The notes under the pieces are model-generated. The model saw nothing but the letters and a program-made list of their open reading frames with translations, did not search any database and had not been told where the DNA came from. Source: an uncultured Muribaculaceae bacterium (GTDB taxonomy: Bacteria > Bacteroidota > Bacteroidia > Bacteroidales > Muribaculaceae). Taken from it: DNA of 15,766 nt. The stretch covers positions 1 to 15,766 of the forward strand of contig CAJUKE010000035.1 of assembly GCA_910587075.1 (NCBI GenBank), in the 5' to 3' direction. The number at the start of each line of letters is the position of its first letter. Position 1 is the first letter of the stretch. The position numbers and the translations under genes were made by a program. Positions 7,232 through 12,920 of the stretch are shown here, piece after piece.

Positions 7232-7843
7232 TTAGCAATTGTTTTTCGAGCGTGCGGCGTCTCCAAGATAGCCGCCGTGGTGGCGCAGGGCGTACTCTTC
7301 GGCGCTGAAGCCCGTGAGCCTCATCACGTTCACAACGAGCACGTCGCCGATCACGGTCATCATCGTGGTCGACGTCGTCGGGGTAAGCCCTAAGGGGCAC
7401 ACCTCCGGCGCGCCCCCGGTGAAGAGCGTGGCGTCGGCCAGGCGCGCCAGGGGGCTGTCGGCGTTGCCGGTGATCACGATCAGGGGGAGCTCGGCGTAGA
7501 GGCGGCGAGCCAGCTCGACCAGTTCCAGAATCTCGCGCGTCTTGCCCGAGTTGGAAATCAGCAGCATCACGTCGTCGGGCTGCAGTATGCCCAGGTCGCC
7601 GTGCTGCGCCTCGGCGGGGTGGAGGTTCACCGCCGGGATGCCGGTCGAGCAGAAGGTGGTCGCGATGTTCATCGCGATCTGCCCGGCCTTGCCCATGCCG
7701 GAGGTTACGAGTTTACCCCGGCGGTTCTTCACGCGGTCTATGATCAGTCCGACAGCGCGGTCATAGTCGTCCGTCACGGGGATATTGAGAATCGCGTCGC
7801 TCTCCGCCCGGAGAATCGCACGCATTGAGTCCTTGATGTCCAT
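7232..7843 (-). CDS. KpsF/GutQ-type SIS sugar-phosphate isomerase (probable D-arabinose-5-phosphate isomerase), no CBS domains
   Basis: The 203-residue protein is a single SIS domain like the N-terminal part of E. coli KdsD/GutQ. Visible are TSGMGKAGQIA (47-57), STGIPAVNLHPAEAQHGDLG (66-85), LLISNSGKTREI (94-105), CPLGLTPTTSTT (149-160) and FSAEEYALRHHGGYLG (179-194). The reaction in this family is D-ribulose-5-P to D-arabinose-5-P, the first step toward Kdo for LPS. E. coli enzymes have about 120 more residues with two CBS domains; here the gene stops right after the SIS domain. SIS-only members are known in Bacteroidetes. I use the ATG at 7843; a GTG at 7891 would add 16 residues unlike the family. 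It has its own promoter candidate, and ribH follows after 37 nt. Confidence 0.88.
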   Translation of the reverse strand: MDIKDSMRAILRAESDAILNIPVTDDYDRAVGLIIDRVKNRRGKLVTSGMGKAGQIAMNIATTFCSTGIPAVNLHPAEAQHGDLGILQPDDVMLLISNSGKTREILELVELARRLYAELPLIVITGNADSPLARLADATLFTGGAPEVCPLGLTPTTSTTMMTVIGDVLVVNVMRLTGFSAEEYALRHHGGYLGDAARSKNNC

Positions 7844-7908
7844 GAAACATATCGCGGCGCCGGGGAGGCGGAAGGGGTTGGGTTTCCGCACGCGGGGCGC
7901 GTCTTTCG

Positions 7909-7939
7909 CGAAGTTAGCTTATTCCTCCCAATTCTCAAA
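7909..7939 (-). promoter_or_regulatory. Candidate promoter of the SIS isomerase-ribH unit
   Basis: On the minus strand TTTG (7939..7936) is followed by exactly 19 bases and TAACTTCG (7916..7909), one base off TAnnTTTG. The spacing equals that of the tRNA-Leu promoter. It overlaps the end of the thioesterase gene and would give a leader of about 60 nt. Confidence 0.5.
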
Positions 7940-8356
7940 ATCTTTCAAACGCTCCACCCAGTCGGCGGGGATGGCGGCACCGGTGGCGGTCGCAGGGTCG
8001 AAGCCCGCCATCACCGTCTGCCCTACGCACTTGGTGTCGCCGCTCTCGGGGTTCACCACGCGCTGCTCCAGCACGAAGCTGTGCTCCGAGATTTTCACGC
8101 AGGCCGTCAGCACGTCGAGCGGCTCGTCGAAATACGCCGGCGAGTAGAACGAGCAGTTGATGTTAACCACTACCACCGTCACCTTCTTCCAGTCGACCGG
8201 CTCGCCGTTCACGGCCTCGAAATAGCGCACTTTCCCAAGGTCGAGAAGCTGGAGGTAGGCCCCGTTGTTCAGGTGGCCGAACATGTCGAAATCGTTGAAC
8301 CGCGTCTGGGCGGTTATGCGGTGGCGGAATGGCGCCATAGGTTCGGGTACTCTCAT
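7919..8356 (-). CDS. Acyl-CoA thioesterase, 4HBT hotdog family
   Basis: The 145-residue protein fits a single hotdog domain. The N-terminal motif RFNDFDMFGHLNNGAYLQLLD (19-39) matches the family pattern of Asp, then GH(V/L)NN, then Tyr; D24 aligns with the catalytic Asp of 4-hydroxybenzoyl-CoA thioesterase. Later VVVNINCSFYSPAYFDEPLDV and VLEQRVVN are strand-like. It hydrolyses a CoA thioester in the cytoplasm, but the substrate is not visible. Because menA lies upstream in the same run, 1,4-dihydroxy-2-naphthoyl-CoA (the MenI step) is conceivable; general fatty acyl-CoA hydrolysis is equally possible. It starts 30 nt after the DUF721 gene and is probably in its operon. Confidence 0.85.
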   Translation of the reverse strand: MRVPEPMAPFRHRITAQTRFNDFDMFGHLNNGAYLQLLDLGKVRYFEAVNGEPVDWKKVTVVVVNINCSFYSPAYFDEPLDVLTACVKISEHSFVLEQRVVNPESGDTKCVGQTVMAGFDPATATGAAIPADWVERLKDFENWEE

Positions 8357-8386
8357 ATCGTGTATGTCGTTGTCGTAATCTTAATG

Positions 8387-8677
8387 TCAATGAATGGCTA
8401 TATCTTTCAGCACCTCCGAGCCGAGGGTGTCGTTGATGGCCCGGCATATGGCGTCGCGCCGGAATCCAAGCTCCTGTTTCAGGGGCGCCGAGGCTATATA
8501 AACGTGCATCACGCCCCCCGACACATACCTGCGCATCGTCTGCCGGTTCACTCCCGGCCCGACAATCTGGGGCCACATAAGCGACGCCCGCTCCTCAAGG
8601 TAGCGCCCCGAGATGGCGGCGCGGTCGAACACGGCGTCGATTATCTGGCGCACTGTCTGCGGTTCGGTCCTCTTCAT
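8387..8677 (-). CDS. DUF721 / DciA-like protein
   Basis: The 96-residue protein has the DUF721 layout: an N-terminal helix (TVRQIIDAVF), the conserved Trp in LMWPQIVGPGV (W35), a strand rich in Val/Tyr (GVMHVYIASAP) and LKQELGFRRDAICRAIN (66-82). DciA proteins of this family help load the replicative helicase DnaB in bacteria without DnaC. Bacteroidetes members are short KH-like domains lacking the long C-terminal tail. I chose the ATG at 8677 because it starts four bases after the recF stop and gives the family N terminus; the frame extends to 8740 only inside recF. The recF-DUF721 neighbourhood is common in bacteria. Confidence 0.85.
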   Translation of the reverse strand: MKRTEPQTVRQIIDAVFDRAAISGRYLEERASLMWPQIVGPGVNRQTMRRYVSGGVMHVYIASAPLKQELGFRRDAICRAINDTLGSEVLKDIAIH

Positions 8678-8681
8678 CGGC

Positions 8682-9788
8682 TCAGTCGCGTTGGTTTGGC
8701 GTGAACACTCCGCGCTCCACCAGCCACGAGCGGTGGTCACCCCCGGCGCGCTCCATGATCGAGTCGAGGTGGCCGCGGTTGGTGTCGGTTATGAATATCT
8801 GCCCGAAGCGGTCGCCGCAAACCATCTCCATAAGCCGCTCCACGCGGCTGGCGTCCAGCTTGTCGAACACGTCGTCGAGCAGCAGCAGTGGCTTGAAGCC
8901 GGCGCTCCGCTCCAGGAAGGTCCATTGAGCCAGGCGCAGCGCGACAGTGTAGCTCTTGCACTGCCCCTGCGACGCGGCCCGACGCACAGGAAGCCCGTTG
9001 AGCCACAGCGCGACGTCGTCGCGGTGCGGCCCCACCGACGTGTGCCCCACAGCCTCATCGTGGCGGCGGCACTGGTCAAGAAGCTCCGGCAGCGCCTCGG
9101 CGTCGGCCGCGAGGTGCCCCTTCAGCTCCAGCGCGGGGGCCTCCCCGTCGGCGGCTATCGCGGCGTAAATCGGGCGGAATATCTCAGTCAGCTCACCCAC
9201 CCACTTCGAGCGGGCGCGGGTTATATAGGAGGCGGAGCGCGCCAGGGCGAGCTCCACGGCCTCGTAGAGGTGATGGTCGACCACGCGGTCGCGCAGCATC
9301 TTGTTGCGCTGAGTCAGCGCGCGGTCGTAGCGTATCAGGTGGTCGAGGTACACGGCGTCGGCCTGCGAGATCACCTGGTCCATGAACCGGCGGCGCTCCT
9401 CCCCCGAACCGCTCACCAGCTCCTGGTCCGAGGGGGAAACCATCACCAGCGGGAACACACCGATGTGGGCCGACAGACGATCGTACTCCTTACCCCCGCG
9501 GCGCACCGACTTGCGGCGACCGGGCTGCAAGCCTACGGTCACCTCCTCGTCGGCCCCGCGGCGCTCGTAGGTGCCCCGAAGGGTCATGAAATCCTCCCCC
9601 TGGCGCGCCACGGCGCTGTCGGCCAGCCCCGAGAAGCTCTTGCAGAAGCTCAAGTAATATATGGCGTCGAGCAGGTTGCTCTTACCCATGCCGTTATCCC
9701 CGAGAAAGCAGTTCGCTTTCGAGGAAAATTCCAGCCGGGCGTCGGCGATATTTTTGAAGTTGGTCGCGGCGAGGGTCTTGATCTGCAT
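8682..9788 (-). CDS. recF: DNA replication and repair protein RecF
   Basis: The 368-residue protein is an SMC-like ATPase that acts with RecO and RecR to load RecA at single-strand gaps. Visible are MQIKTLAATNFKNI at the start, Walker A GDNGMGKS (30-37) followed by NLLDAIYYLSF, a signature-like SQGQCKSYTVALRLA, and Walker B LLLLDDVFDKLD followed by a D-loop. FITDTNRGHL resembles the late RecF block FVT-T. I use the ATG at 9788, since earlier in-frame codons add eight residues not seen in the family. menA ends 27 nt upstream and the DUF721 gene starts 4 nt downstream, so these look co-transcribed. dnaA and dnaN, frequent neighbours elsewhere, are not present. Confidence 0.96.
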   Translation of the reverse strand: MQIKTLAATNFKNIADARLEFSSKANCFLGDNGMGKSNLLDAIYYLSFCKSFSGLADSAVARQGEDFMTLRGTYERRGADEEVTVGLQPGRRKSVRRGGKEYDRLSAHIGVFPLVMVSPSDQELVSGSGEERRRFMDQVISQADAVYLDHLIRYDRALTQRNKMLRDRVVDHHLYEAVELALARSASYITRARSKWVGELTEIFRPIYAAIAADGEAPALELKGHLAADAEALPELLDQCRRHDEAVGHTSVGPHRDDVALWLNGLPVRRAASQGQCKSYTVALRLAQWTFLERSAGFKPLLLLDDVFDKLDASRVERLMEMVCGDRFGQIFITDTNRGHLDSIMERAGGDHRSWLVERGVFTPNQRD

Positions 9789-9815
9789 TGCGGAAAGTAA
9801 GAGGGATGTCAAAGA

Positions 9816-10766
9816 TTAGTTAACCGCGGCGGCGCACAGCGCGTAGGTCGCGGCGAAAAACAGCAGCGTCAGCGCCGTCTTCCCCAACGCGGGGTTGAGC
9901 GCGGCGCCGTCGTGGGTCTTGATGTAGCGCGCCACGGCGAACACCATAGCGAGCGTCGCGGCGGGGAACACCAGCGCCCATGGTGCGAGTCTCCACCACA
10001 GCGGGAGCGTCATCGCTACCCCGCACACCGCGCGGCCGACGTAGAGCCACAGTGAGGCCGGCCGCCCGATCCGCGTGGCCTGGGTCACCTTCCCCGCGGC
10101 GCGGTCATCGTCGATGTCGCGGTAGTTATTGACCACCAGTATGTTGGCCGAGAGCAGACCGATAGCGAAGCTCATCACGAACACCCCGGCGGTGTACCCC
10201 CCGGTGAGTATGTAATAGGTGAGCCCAACGGGCACCAGCCCGAAAAACACCTCCACGGCCTCCTCACCCCAGCCGTGGCGCGACAGCGGGTAAGGCCCCG
10301 CCGAATAGGCCAGAGCGCCGAGCATGATCACCGCGCCGGCGCCCAACAGCCACCAGCCCCCCCAATATATAAGGGAGCATCCGGCCACCGCCGCCAGCCC
10401 GAGCGTCGCGATGAGCGCGCCCCTCATGGCCCCCGGGGTGATGTCCCCCTCCGTCACACCACGGCGGGGGCCCACACGCCCCGGGCGGTCGATTCCCGCC
10501 TTATAGTCGAAATACTCGTTGGCGAAGTTCGACGCGATCTGGGCCAGCAGCGCGAACAGCGCGCATATAAGGGCCGGAGCCCACTTCAGCGTCGCGCCAG
10601 AGGCCAGCGTCAGCCCGACGGCGGCCACTACCCCCGCGAGCGACACCGGCAGCGTGCGCGGCCTCGCGGCCTCCACCCAGCACCCCGCCTTCGAGCGGGG
10701 CGCCGCGTTACCGCGAGGCGCGTTATCGTTAGGTGCGTTATTGTAATCTTGCATGGCGTTCTTCAT
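9816..10766 (-). CDS. menA: 1,4-dihydroxy-2-naphthoate polyprenyltransferase
   Basis: The roughly 316-residue, highly hydrophobic protein is a UbiA-superfamily membrane prenyltransferase with about nine helices. It has the two Asp-rich motifs NEYFDYKAGID (83-93) and NNYRDIDDD (213-221), and WVEAARPRTLPVSLAG, the typical MenA opening. It attaches the isoprenoid tail to DHNA to make demethylmenaquinone. The N terminus is uncertain: ATGs at 10814, 10766 and 10754 are in frame. I use 10766; even so about 29 residues rich in Asn, Ala and Pro precede the domain, longer than in E. coli MenA. It is the first gene of the leftward block. A possible -7 element, TAAATTCG (10858..10851), has one mismatch. 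Confidence 0.93.
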   Translation of the reverse strand: MKNAMQDYNNAPNDNAPRGNAAPRSKAGCWVEAARPRTLPVSLAGVVAAVGLTLASGATLKWAPALICALFALLAQIASNFANEYFDYKAGIDRPGRVGPRRGVTEGDITPGAMRGALIATLGLAAVAGCSLIYWGGWWLLGAGAVIMLGALAYSAGPYPLSRHGWGEEAVEVFFGLVPVGLTYYILTGGYTAGVFVMSFAIGLLSANILVVNNYRDIDDDRAAGKVTQATRIGRPASLWLYVGRAVCGVAMTLPLWWRLAPWALVFPAATLAMVFAVARYIKTHDGAALNPALGKTALTLLFFAATYALCAAAVN

Positions 10767-10805
10767 TCCGACCCCTCGTTTTCTGGAAAAACGGGCAGGT
10801 TTCAA

Positions 10806-10830
10806 AAAAAACATTGCCGGGCGGCATTTT
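10806..10830 (-). other. Terminator-like hairpin in the menA leader
   Basis: On the minus strand A6, then TGCC-GCCC-GGCA, then ATG and T8 occur in order, so a GC stem of 4 bp could be extended by A-T pairs with an ATG bulge and end in a T run. It lies between the possible menA promoter and the ATG at 10766 and overlaps the alternative ATG at 10814. It could be an attenuator, or a chance feature of an A/T-tract-rich spacer. Confidence 0.25.
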
Positions 10831-10906
10831 TTCAGCCCCCATCGGTAACGCGAATTTACTCATTTTTCGCGAAAGCCACCCCCCGATTCTCCCCCTCCGA
10901 CCCCCG

Positions 10907-10972
10907 AAAAAGGGGCAAAATCGGCCAAAAACGGCCAAAAACGCGCTTTTTTCAAATTTTTTCGAAAATTTT
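10907..10972. promoter_or_regulatory. Seven A/T tracts phased at 10 bp upstream of the tRNA-Asp promoter
   Basis: A or T runs of 4-6 bases begin at 10907, 10917, 10927, 10937, 10947 and 10957, exactly ten bases apart, followed by AAAATTTT at 10965-10972. Two of the units are an exact tandem repeat CGGCCAAAAA (10922-10941). A/T tracts phased with the helix bend DNA intrinsically. The array ends about 12 bases before the tRNA-Asp upstream box, where curved or UP-like DNA could raise promoter activity. Confidence 0.7.
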
Positions 10973-10983
10973 CGCCGAAATAC

Positions 10984-11014
10984 TTGCGCGGTTCCAAAAT
11001 GTGTTGTAACTTTG
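10984..11014 (+). promoter_or_regulatory. Promoter of tRNA-Asp
   Basis: TTG (10984-10986), 20 bases, then TAACTTTG (11007-11014) followed by CA. This is a full-consensus Bacteroidetes promoter. Transcription would start near 11021 and leave about 85 nt of leader before the tRNA, in contrast to tRNA-Leu with about 11 nt. Confidence 0.85.
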
Positions 11015-11105
11015 CACTCGCAATCGACAAGGAACCCAGTCAAGCGAGACTGAGAGAGTCGAAAGCCGAAAAACGGATGACAACGTTTTTTGAAACACTT
11101 CTTTT

Positions 11106-11179
11106 GGTGCGGTAGTTCAGTCGGTTAGAATACCGGCCTGTCACGCCGGGGGTCGCGAGTTCGAGTCTCGTCCGCACCG
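11106..11179 (+). tRNA. tRNA-Asp (anticodon GTC)
   Basis: The 74-nt sequence folds as a cloverleaf. Acceptor GGTGCGG pairs with CCGCACC (11172-11178) with discriminator G, the D arm contains GTTCAGTCGGTTAGAA, and the anticodon stem CCGGC/GCCGG carries loop CTGTCAC with GTC at 11140-11142. The T arm contains GTTCGAGTC. CCA is not encoded (CAG follows the discriminator), so it is added after transcription. A strong terminator follows directly, so the tRNA appears to be transcribed alone. Confidence 0.97.
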
Positions 11180-11192
11180 CAGGAGAGAGAGG

Positions 11193-11240
11193 AGAATGAG
11201 TAACAGTCAGTCTTAGGATTGCGTTACTCATTCTTTTTTT
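11193..11240 (+). terminator. Intrinsic terminator of the tRNA-Asp transcript
   Basis: AGAATGAGTAAC (11193-11204) pairs perfectly with GTTACTCATTCT (11223-11234) around an 18-base loop and runs into a T-rich tract ending at 11240. It begins 13 bases after the tRNA and separates it from the transposase gene. Confidence 0.92.
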
Positions 11241-11267
11241 GCGCATCCCCCTCCCCCAAAATGAGTT

Positions 11268-11283
11268 CAAACATTAATGTTTG
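11268..11283. repeat. 16-bp perfect palindrome just before the transposase gene
   Basis: CAAACATTAATGTTTG reads the same on both strands and ends nine bases before the ATG at 11293. It has no T run and no loop, so it is more likely a protein-binding site, or a relic of the element's edge, than a terminator. It contains TA-N3-TTTG, one base too long for a standard -7 box. Confidence 0.55.
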
Positions 11284-11292
11284 CAATTGAAT

Positions 11293-11853
11293 ATGGCAAA
11301 CAGACATCAAGTCAGAGCGTGGTGGCACAACTATAACGAAGGCGCGTACTTCGTTACCGCATGCACGAGGAATATGCGCCACTATTTCGGCAAAATAGAG
11401 TGTGGCAGAATGAACCTATCGTTAGCGGGAAGCCGTGCGGAGGCGCAAATCGTCGGTTTGCCGGGTCATTTCCCGAGTGTCGAAGTCCTGAACCACGTCG
11501 TGATGCCCAACCATATCCACATAGTCCTCGCAGTTGGCAGGTTTTTGAAAACGTCATCGTCAATAATAGTCGACGAAACGTTGGATGATCGCCGAATTGG
11601 TTGCTTACGGGCAACGAATCACGGCGATAAAACACCGGATTTTCACCATAACTCCTCTTTGTCGGTTGTGATGCGCTGTTTGAAGGGTGGCGTCAAACGA
11701 GACTTGACACATTTGGGGGTGGAATTTGATTGGCAACCGCGATTCCATGAGCATATCATTCGCAGCCGCAATGCCTACGACAGAATTATGAATTATGTCG
11801 AAAACAATGTTGCCAACTGGGAGAAAGATTGCTTTTATGGCGGCAAGATATAA
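11293..11853 (+). CDS. REP-associated tyrosine transposase (RAYT, Y1_Tnp / HUH family)
   Basis: The 186-residue protein has the TnpA-REP layout: an N-terminal YFVTACTRN block (19-27), the HUH metal motif in VVMPNHIHIVL (H74, H76), a RCLKGGVKRDL helix like the usual FKS..TK segment, QPRFHEHIIR (148-157) and a late helix with NYVENN in which Y168 is the likely nucleophile (family pattern Y-I-x-N-P). Such proteins nick single-stranded DNA at REP hairpins. Residues about 85-123 form a variable linker without family motifs. I chose the ATG at 11293 over a TTG at 11281. Base composition is clearly more AT-rich than the neighbours, suggesting acquisition. Two REP-like hairpins with GTAG heads lie immediately downstream, as expected for a RAYT and its substrates. 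Confidence 0.93.
   Translation: MANRHQVRAWWHNYNEGAYFVTACTRNMRHYFGKIECGRMNLSLAGSRAEAQIVGLPGHFPSVEVLNHVVMPNHIHIVLAVGRFLKTSSSIIVDETLDDRRIGCLRATNHGDKTPDFHHNSSLSVVMRCLKGGVKRDLTHLGVEFDWQPRFHEHIIRSRNAYDRIMNYVENNVANWEKDCFYGGKI
11588..11628. repeat. Interrupted inverted repeat inside the RAYT linker coding region
   Basis: ATCGCCG (11588-11594) matches the reverse complement of CGGCGAT (11622-11628), and TTGC/GCAA (11601-11604, 11611-11614) nests inside. Together they could form an imperfect hairpin in the part of the gene encoding the poorly conserved linker after the HUH motif. Confidence 0.4.
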
Positions 11854-11905
11854 CCGCGATAGCGAAGTCGCGGCGGGGGCTGCGGCAGGGGGCAGTAGGG
11901 GGGCA

Positions 11906-11929
11906 GTAGGGACGCTTTTCAAAGCGTCC
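11906..11929 (+). repeat. REP-like palindrome, copy 1 (GTAG head)
   Basis: GTAG (11906-11909) directly precedes GGACGCTTT-TC-AAAGCGTCC (11910-11929), a 9-bp perfect stem. A GTAG-type tetranucleotide at the 5' foot of a hairpin is the hallmark of REPs recognised by TnpA-REP proteins. Two GGCAGTAGGG units sit just upstream (about 11890-11911). The element lies 52 bases after the RAYT stop. Confidence 0.85.
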
Positions 11930-11975
11930 ACATAAACGCATCAGCCATCCCGTAACATCGCCGCAATCCGGGCGC

Positions 11976-11999
11976 GGACGCTTTAAAAAGCGTCCCTAC
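11976..11999 (-). repeat. REP-like palindrome, copy 2, inverted (GTAG head)
   Basis: On the minus strand GTAG (11999..11996) precedes GGACGCTTT-TT-AAAGCGTCC (11995..11976). It is the inverted partner of copy 1, differing only in the two central bases. The outer 14 bases of the pair, GTAGGGACGCTTTT and its complement, are identical. The 46-nt spacer between copies makes this a BIME-like unit between the convergent RAYT and miaA genes. Confidence 0.85.
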
Positions 12000-12026
12000 C
12001 GCCCACCACCTGCACCGCGCGGAGCG

Positions 12027-12920
12027 CTACAGGAGGGCCAGGGCCTGGGGGAGGAGGGGGGCGGAGGGGTCGAGGGGGGGGGCGGGGTGTTTTTTCAGCC
12101 AGGTGAGCTGCTTCTTGGCGTAGACGCGGGTGTTTTTCTGGATGCGGGCCACGGCTGTGGGGAGGTCCATCAGCCCGTCGAAGTAGGCGAACAATTCTTT
12201 GTACCCCACGGTGTTGAGTGAGTTGAGGTGGCGCAGGTGGTATACGCGGCGGGCCTCGTCGAGCAGTCCGGCGTCCATCATCAGCTCCACGCGGCGGTTC
12301 ACGCGGTCGAACAGCTCCTCCCTGGGGTGGTCGATGTAAAGTTTCACTATGCGGAACGGGCGCTCCTTGGCCCGCCCGGTGCGGAGGGTCGAATACGGCA
12401 CCCCGGCTTCGAGGCAGATTTCAAGGGCGTGGACGGCGCGGCGCGGGTTGCGCAGGTCGCCCGTCAGGCAGTATTCCGGGTCGAGGCGGCGCAGGCGGTC
12501 GACCACGGCCTCCAGCCCCTCATCTTCAAGGATTACGCGGCAGCGCTCCCTCACGGGGTCGCTGATGGTCGGGAGGAGGTCGATGCCCTCGCAGAGGGCG
12601 TCGACATACATCATCGAGCCGCCGCACACCACGGCGTAGTCCCCCTTGGCGAACTGGGCCGAGGCCAGGCGCAGGGCGTCCTCCTCGAACCTCGCCGCCG
12701 AGTAATAGGCGTCGAGCGGCAGGAAGCGCACAAGGAAATGGCGCGCCGCCTCCAGCTCCTCGGGGCCGGGGGCGGCGGTGCCAATGGGTATGTCGCGGTA
12801 AAGCTGGCGGGAGTCGGCCGAGATGATGTCGCAGCCGAGCGCCCGGGCCAGCTCTATGGCGAGGCGTGTCTTTCCCGAGCCGGTAGGCCCGGTGACTACT
12901 ATGAGGGTCTTATCTTTCAC
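12027..12920 (-). CDS. miaA: tRNA dimethylallyltransferase
   Basis: The 297-residue protein is MiaA, which transfers a dimethylallyl group to N6 of A37 in tRNAs reading UNN codons. Visible are the P-loop GPTGSGKT (11-18), DSRQLYRDIPIGTAAP (36-51) with the catalytic Asp, GGSMMYVDALCEGID, and late LNTVGYKELFAYFDG with KNTRVYAKKQLTWLKK, the tRNA-binding end. Translation starts at a GTG (12920) lying inside the last codons of pepT. The genes overlap by 11 nt, so they are in one operon and miaA is probably translationally coupled. The REP pair follows the stop within about 30 bases; no classic terminator is visible. Confidence 0.96.
   Translation of the reverse strand: MKDKTLIVVTGPTGSGKTRLAIELARALGCDIISADSRQLYRDIPIGTAAPGPEELEAARHFLVRFLPLDAYYSAARFEEDALRLASAQFAKGDYAVVCGGSMMYVDALCEGIDLLPTISDPVRERCRVILEDEGLEAVVDRLRRLDPEYCLTGDLRNPRRAVHALEICLEAGVPYSTLRTGRAKERPFRIVKLYIDHPREELFDRVNRRVELMMDAGLLDEARRVYHLRHLNSLNTVGYKELFAYFDGLMDLPTAVARIQKNTRVYAKKQLTWLKKHPAPPLDPSAPLLPQALALL

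Noticed and set aside
646..7843. Functional link between FucI (D-arabinose isomerase activity) and the arabinose-5-phosphate isomerase
   Set aside because: The genes are on opposite strands, several kilobases apart and separated by terminators. The substrates (free D-arabinose versus the 5-phosphate made from ribulose-5-phosphate) belong to unrelated pathways.
8682..9788. Replication origin near recF
   Set aside because: No dnaA or dnaN neighbour and no cluster of DnaA-box-like sequences was seen. recF is in an operon with menA and the DUF721 gene.
9789..9815. TAATCTTTG as a recF promoter
   Set aside because: It has three bases between TA and TTTG, no upstream TTTG or TTG at the right distance, and lies within a 27-nt operon gap.
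10922..10941. CGGCCAAAAA tandem repeats as a CRISPR or replication iteron array
   Set aside because: Only two exact 10-bp units exist, without spacers or cas or rep genes. They are better explained as part of the phased A/T tract series.
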